Made by a program: the position numbers and the translations under genes
NCBI GenBank assembly: GCA_902576125.1
Contig: CACGUF010000001.1
Span: 186,001-250,000 of the forward strand
DNA: 64,000 nucleotides
Source: an uncultured Alphaproteobacteria bacterium
GTDB lineage: Bacteria; Pseudomonadota; Alphaproteobacteria; HIMB59; GCA-002718135
Direction: 5' to 3'
Shown here: positions 60,385-64,000 of the stretch, in pieces
Layout: each line of letters starts with the position of its first letter
Numbering within the stretch: position 1 is the first letter of the stretch
Notes under the pieces: model-generated
Told to the model about the DNA's origin: nothing
The model's database searches: none
What the model saw: only the letters and a program-made list of their open reading frames with translations

Positions 60385-60834
60385 CTAACTTTTTTTATCT
60401 TTTAGCGTTCTTATTCTTACAATAACATCAATATCATGAAGCTGCAGACATGCTGGAATTGAAGGAATGTCTAAGTCAATATTTTTTGTTGGAATATCGA
60501 TCACTTTTCCCTCATCTTCAATATATAAATGATAATGACTTTTGTTGTTGTTGCAGTAAAGTGATTTATTTTGATCAACAACAATTTCTCTTATTAGACC
60601 TAAACTTGTGAATTGCTTAAGTGTATTATAAACTGTTGCCATTGATATCTTTCTTTCTTCTTTTTTTACTTCATCGAATAAATTTTCTGCAGATATGTGC
60701 CTTTTTCCTTTTTCAAAAATTAATTTAGCTAAAACTCTTCTTTGTTTTGTTGCACGAATGCCACTATTTTCTAATTTTTTAATAGCGCCATTATAGGCAC
60801 TCATAGGATTGTATACTTCTATTGATGCAGGCAT
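60385..60834 (-). CDS. irr: Fur-family regulator, Irr type
   Basis: The 149-residue protein has the Fur winged helix (IRATKQRRVLAKLIFEKGKRHISAENL, then ISMATVYNTLKQFTSLGLIREI). The Irr-like wording is ATVYNTLKQF, the DQNKSLY region and KVIDIP. Irr responds to haem/iron status in alphaproteobacteria and takes over much of the Fur role. The classical Fur HHHHDH cluster is reduced to SHYHLY, and no N-terminal haem-regulatory Cys-Pro is seen. It is 5 bp upstream of aacS and divergent from the alpha/beta hydrolase gene with 22 bp between starts. ATG 60801 is an alternative start. Confidence 0.85.
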   Translation of the reverse strand: MPASIEVYNPMSAYNGAIKKLENSGIRATKQRRVLAKLIFEKGKRHISAENLFDEVKKEERKISMATVYNTLKQFTSLGLIREIVVDQNKSLYCNNNKSHYHLYIEDEGKVIDIPTKNIDLDIPSIPACLQLHDIDVIVRIRTLKDKKS

Positions 60835-60856
60835 ATTATATGTATATTTACGTTTT

Positions 60857-61660
60857 ATGACTTACATATTTTTTGTGATTTTTCTATATATTTTTTTTGG
60901 TTTTCTCCTTTATCTCTTTCAGAGAAGAATCATTTTTAATAAATGTAATAAGCCTCAACCTCCCGAAAACTATGGTTTAAAAAATATTAGGGAGGTAAAA
61001 ATAGAAACAGAAGACAATATTAGCCTTTTAGCTTGGTTTTTCAAAGGTCAGTTAGATAAACCAATCTTGGTGTATTTTCACGGAAACTCATTTGATATTG
61101 GAGAAAGAGCCTATCGTATAAAAAGATATAACGACGCAGGCTTCTCTACCCTTATCGTAGGTTGGAGGGGTTATAGTGGAAATCAAGGGATTCCCACTGA
61201 AAAAAATTTATATTTAGACGGTAGAGCTACAATTGAGTGGATTTTAAAAAACACTAAATTTAATACTGAAGATATAATAAATTATGGAGAGTCACTTGGC
61301 TCAGGTGTAGCGGTTGATCTAAATTTAAAGTACAATTTTCTTTGCACTGTTCTTGAGGCGCCTTTTACATCAATTTCTGATATAGCTAAAAAAAGATATA
61401 AAATTTATCCAACTAAATTACTTGTTAAAGATAAATTTGATAATCTCAGTAAAATAGATAAAATCAAATCTCCTTTATTAATAATTAGTGGTACAAAAGA
61501 TGAAGTTGTTCCCCATTTCCATAGTAAATTATTATTTAATAAAGCAAATAATCCAAAAAAATCACTTTTTATTGACGAAGCAATGCACAATAATTTATAT
61601 GACTTCAGGATTGAAAAAACCATTATTAACTTTAGTTTAAAAATATGGAAATTAATTTAA
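60857..61660 (+). CDS. Membrane-anchored alpha/beta hydrolase (BEM46/ABHD-like)
   Basis: From ATG 60857 the protein is 267 residues with one N-terminal membrane span (about 2-22) and a periplasmic or membrane-facing hydrolase domain. The oxyanion motif is VYFHGNSFDIGERAYR. The nucleophile elbow is GESLGSG, the acid is Asp in SGTKDEVVP, and the histidine is in DEAMHNNLYD. The family (YfhR/BEM46) includes esterases and depalmitoylases; the substrate is unknown. An upstream in-frame TTG at 60809 lies inside the irr gene and is less likely. It overlaps nhaD by 16 bases. Confidence 0.85.
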   Translation: MTYIFFVIFLYIFFGFLLYLFQRRIIFNKCNKPQPPENYGLKNIREVKIETEDNISLLAWFFKGQLDKPILVYFHGNSFDIGERAYRIKRYNDAGFSTLIVGWRGYSGNQGIPTEKNLYLDGRATIEWILKNTKFNTEDIINYGESLGSGVAVDLNLKYNFLCTVLEAPFTSISDIAKKRYKIYPTKLLVKDKFDNLSKIDKIKSPLLIISGTKDEVVPHFHSKLLFNKANNPKKSLFIDEAMHNNLYDFRIEKTIINFSLKIWKLI

Positions 61661-62946
61661 CAACTTTTTATGTGGGCTTTTTAAGCTTAGCAGTTTTTTT
61701 TATTGCTTATGCTGTTGTTATGGCAGAAGAATTCAGTCATTTAAGAAAATCTAAACCAGTTATTCTATCTGCTGCTATAATATGGGGTATTATCGCTTTC
61801 TATTTTTCTGGCGATAAGTCGTATGGAAAAGAGATTGAGTATGCTCTAGAGCATAATATTCTTGAATTTGCAGAGTTATTTTTATTTCTACTAGTAGCTA
61901 TGACTTATATTAACGCATTGGAAGAAAGAAAAGTTTTCGATGTAGTTAGATACCAATTAACATCTCGTGGTTTTAGTTTCAGGCAGTTATTTATATTTAC
62001 TGGTATAATAACATTTTTTTTATCCCCTATTGCAGATAATTTAACCACAGCTCTAGTTATGTGCTCTGTTTTAATGGCTTGTGGCAAAGGTAACACTAAA
62101 TTTATTTCATTAGGCTGTATCAATATTGTAGTCTCTGCTAATGCAGGAGGTGCTTACAGTCCTTTTGGAGATATAACCACCTTAATGGTTTGGCAAGCTG
62201 GCATAGTTGAATTTTTTACCTTTTTTAATATTTTTATTCCTTCAGTAATTAATTATATAATTCCTGCATCAATTATGTATTTCTTTATTCCTAAAGACAG
62301 TCCTCAAGTAAGTTCTGATAAAGTTTTTATGAAAAGAGGAGGGCGAATGATTATTTTCCTTGGTCTTTTTACAATATTTAGCGCAGTAAATTTTCATAAC
62401 ATATTACATTTGCCACCAATGCTTGGTATGATGTTCGGCCTAGGCCTTCTTGGTTTGTATTCTTATTATTTAAAAATAACTTACAATCCAGAAACAGAAG
62501 ATAATAAATTTGATTTCTTCAAAAAAATTTCCAGAGCTGAATGGGATACATTACTTTTTTTCTTTGGTGTTATTCTGAGTGTTGGTGGTTTAGGTTTTAT
62601 CGGATATCTATCGTTAGTCTCAGAAATATTATATGATGGATTAGGACCAACTATAGCTAACTCGATTGTAGGGGTTTTGTCTGCAATTGTAGATAATATC
62701 CCTGTAATGTTTGCAGTCATCACCATGAGACCTGAAATGTCAATTGATCAGTGGTTATTAGTTACACTTACTACAGGAGTGGGTGGGAGTTTATTATCAA
62801 TTGGCTCAGCAGCTGGAGTAGCGTTAATGGGTCAAGCCAGAGGTTATTATACTTTCTTTGGCCATTTAAAATGGACTCCTGTTATATTCCTAGGGTATAT
62901 CGCTAGTATTTACATTCATGTTTTAATGTCTGGCTTGCCTTGGTGA
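61645..62946 (+). CDS. nhaD: Na+/H+ antiporter NhaD
   Basis: NhaD exchanges cytoplasmic Na+ for external H+ and belongs to the ion transporter superfamily. The 433-residue protein has about 12 spans and the family motifs FLLVAMTYINALEERKVFDV, FFLSPIADNLTTALVMCSVL and SANAGGAYSPFGDITTLMVW, and in the second half SAIVDNIPVMFAVITM and GVGGSLLSIGSAAGVALMGQ. It fits a marine Na+ economy with proteorhodopsin and the TRAP transporter. Its last 31 bases overlap the convergent thiP gene. Confidence 0.95.
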   Translation: MEINLTTFYVGFLSLAVFFIAYAVVMAEEFSHLRKSKPVILSAAIIWGIIAFYFSGDKSYGKEIEYALEHNILEFAELFLFLLVAMTYINALEERKVFDVVRYQLTSRGFSFRQLFIFTGIITFFLSPIADNLTTALVMCSVLMACGKGNTKFISLGCINIVVSANAGGAYSPFGDITTLMVWQAGIVEFFTFFNIFIPSVINYIIPASIMYFFIPKDSPQVSSDKVFMKRGGRMIIFLGLFTIFSAVNFHNILHLPPMLGMMFGLGLLGLYSYYLKITYNPETEDNKFDFFKKISRAEWDTLLFFFGVILSVGGLGFIGYLSLVSEILYDGLGPTIANSIVGVLSAIVDNIPVMFAVITMRPEMSIDQWLLVTLTTGVGGSLLSIGSAAGVALMGQARGYYTFFGHLKWTPVIFLGYIASIYIHVLMSGLPW

Positions 62947-64000
62947 TTTAAATTATCAATTATAAAATAAATAATCATACTTATTAACAAAATCACCCCC
63001 GAAACAAATGAAGCTTCGTTAAATTTATATGATGATATTAGTCTATATAAGTATGAAGGCAAAGTATCGAAACTATCACTTCTAAAAAAAGATATTATAG
63101 TAAAATCTCCAAAAGTTATAACGGTAGAAAATGAAAACACATAAAGGTAATTTTTTTTAAATAAGGGAAAAATTATCATAAAATAATTAATTAAATTTAT
63201 TCGATAAGTTTTTTTATAATCTTGAAATGTTAAAAAGATATTCTTTAAGTTATTAAAAAAAATTAAAATTGCAAATGGTAATAAAAAAATAGCATTTATT
63301 AAAATTACAATAATAAATTTAACAAATTCTATATGAATAATAGGTTGAAAATAAATAAAGTATCCAAGGCTGAAAATAATTGGGGAAATTATGATAATTA
63401 TTGAACTAAGTAAAAATAATGTTTGCTGAACTAATGTATTATTATGATTCACAACTAAAATACCAGAAATTATAAATCCTATAAAACTAACTAATATTCC
63501 AGTAGTAAAAGAAATTATTATTGAGTTTTTAAAGGCTTCAATAAAATTATGGTCTAAAATAATATTTGAAAAATTGCTTTTTAGAGTTTCTAAAAAAATA
63601 AAAAATATTGGAGAAAATAAAAAAATTACAAATAAAAAAATTAAACTAAAGTCTATTAATGTAAGAAAAGTTTTATCTTTATGAGGATGTTTATTTGTTA
63701 AATCTCCTATTTCAAAAAAACTTGAACCTCTAAATTTATAAAAACCAATTGAAATAAAAAAGATACAAATTATAATTTGTATAAAACTCAAAATAATTGC
63801 TTTGTTAAAATTAAGATCAAACAAAGCATATTGATAAATAGCAACTTCCAATGTTGAGCTTCTAGGACCGCCGCCAAGTGCCATTACAATTGCAAAACTC
63901 AAAAAACAAAGCGAGAAGATTATCGAAAAAACTGCAAATAAATTTTGTTTTATAATAGGCATTTCTAATTTCAGAATATTTCCAATAGTATTAATATTTA
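62916..64000 (-). CDS. thiP: Thiamine ABC transporter permease, C-terminal part
   Basis: The frame is open to the window end, and the visible 361 residues are the second half of ThiP, a duplicated permease normally of about 530 residues. The diagnostic stretch is VMALGGGPRSSTLEVAIYQYALFD. Seven or so membrane spans and a binding-protein-dependent loop (near KTYRINLINYFMIIFPLFKKN, 63150-63215) follow. Codons upstream of an internal ATG at 63962 continue without a stop, so that ATG is not the start. It presumably works with ThiB and ThiQ outside the window. Confidence 0.88.
   Translation of the reverse strand, partial: NINTIGNILKLEMPIIKQNLFAVFSIIFSLCFLSFAIVMALGGGPRSSTLEVAIYQYALFDLNFNKAIILSFIQIIICIFFISIGFYKFRGSSFFEIGDLTNKHPHKDKTFLTLIDFSLIFLFVIFLFSPIFFIFLETLKSNFSNIILDHNFIEAFKNSIIISFTTGILVSFIGFIISGILVVNHNNTLVQQTLFLLSSIIIIISPIIFSLGYFIYFQPIIHIEFVKFIIVILINAIFLLPFAILIFFNNLKNIFLTFQDYKKTYRINLINYFMIIFPLFKKNYLYVFSFSTVITFGDFTIISFFRSDSFDTLPSYLYRLISSYKFNEASFVSGVILLISMIIYFIIDNLNHQGKPDIKT

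Noticed and set aside
1-64000. CRISPR arrays, rRNA genes, insertion sequences, prophage, origin of replication
   Set aside because: No regularly spaced repeats, transposase motifs, phage structural genes, rRNA sequence or DnaA-box cluster were recognised; poly-A/T runs are general base composition.

Overview
The window is a dense, strongly A+T-rich bacterial chromosome segment. Gene content and gene order point to a marine alphaproteobacterium with a streamlined genome, of the SAR11 / HIMB59 / AEGEAN-169 type. The evidence is the set of alphaproteobacterial gene neighbourhoods (lipA-coq10-cinA-pgpA-ispDF-ntrYX-trkA; ruvX/gatCAB; rpoZ-rsh-acpS-lepB-rnc-era-recO-parC; rpiB-glyA-nrdR-ribD-ribE-ribBA-ribH-nusB-thiL; bamE/cytochrome-bc1 chaperone-rpmF-plsX-ihfA-merR), a proteorhodopsin, an Irr-type Fur protein, TRAP transport and near-zero intergenic space. 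The exact clade is inferred, not shown.

Layout. 1-12.5 kb: end of the pyruvate dehydrogenase E2 gene, lipoyl synthase, coenzyme-Q START protein, CinA/PgpA/IspDF, the NtrY-NtrX two-component pair, TrkA, a class IV aminotransferase, an inositol-phosphatase relative, a beta-hydroxyacid dehydrogenase, a drug/metabolite exporter and MsrB. 12.5-18.9 kb (minus strand): a bleomycin-hydrolase-type peptidase with a small partner, topA, plsY, pyrB with an unexpected N-terminal domain, and ruvX. 18.9-22.1 kb: gatCAB. 22.1-25.3 kb: a small accessory cassette (membrane protein, methyltransferase, glycosyltransferase, NAD-sugar epimerase), then tRNA-Ser. 25.5-35 kb: dapA, smpB, and the stringent-response / lipid / RNA-processing / DNA-repair run ending in parC. 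35-39.4 kb: TRAP transporter and glutaryl-CoA dehydrogenase. 39.4-46.2 kb: one-carbon and riboflavin genes. 46.2-52.1 kb: H+-pyrophosphatase, envelope and lipid genes, IHF, MerR and proteorhodopsin. 52.1-57.5 kb: rplM-rpsI, argC, a tiny lipoprotein, hom, recJ and tRNA-Glu. 57.5-64 kb: quinone oxidoreductase, acetoacetyl-CoA synthetase, Irr, alpha/beta hydrolase, NhaD and the end of thiP.

How it fits together. Three ion-energetics genes (proteorhodopsin, K+-independent H+-pyrophosphatase, NhaD Na+/H+ antiporter) suggest a cell that supplements respiration with light- and PPi-driven proton pumping. The canonical alphaproteobacterial operons are recognisable but several expected internal members are absent: lpd, dusB-ntrBC, hfq-hflX, pyrC, dprA, pyrE/pdxJ, yceD, fabH and glpX. 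The most unusual item is the aspartate carbamoyltransferase (pyrB). It carries an approximately 70-residue N-terminal extension that resembles the arm-DNA-binding domain of tyrosine recombinases, and three 10-bp direct repeats fill the gap just before its start codon. No rRNA, insertion sequence, CRISPR array or prophage was seen.
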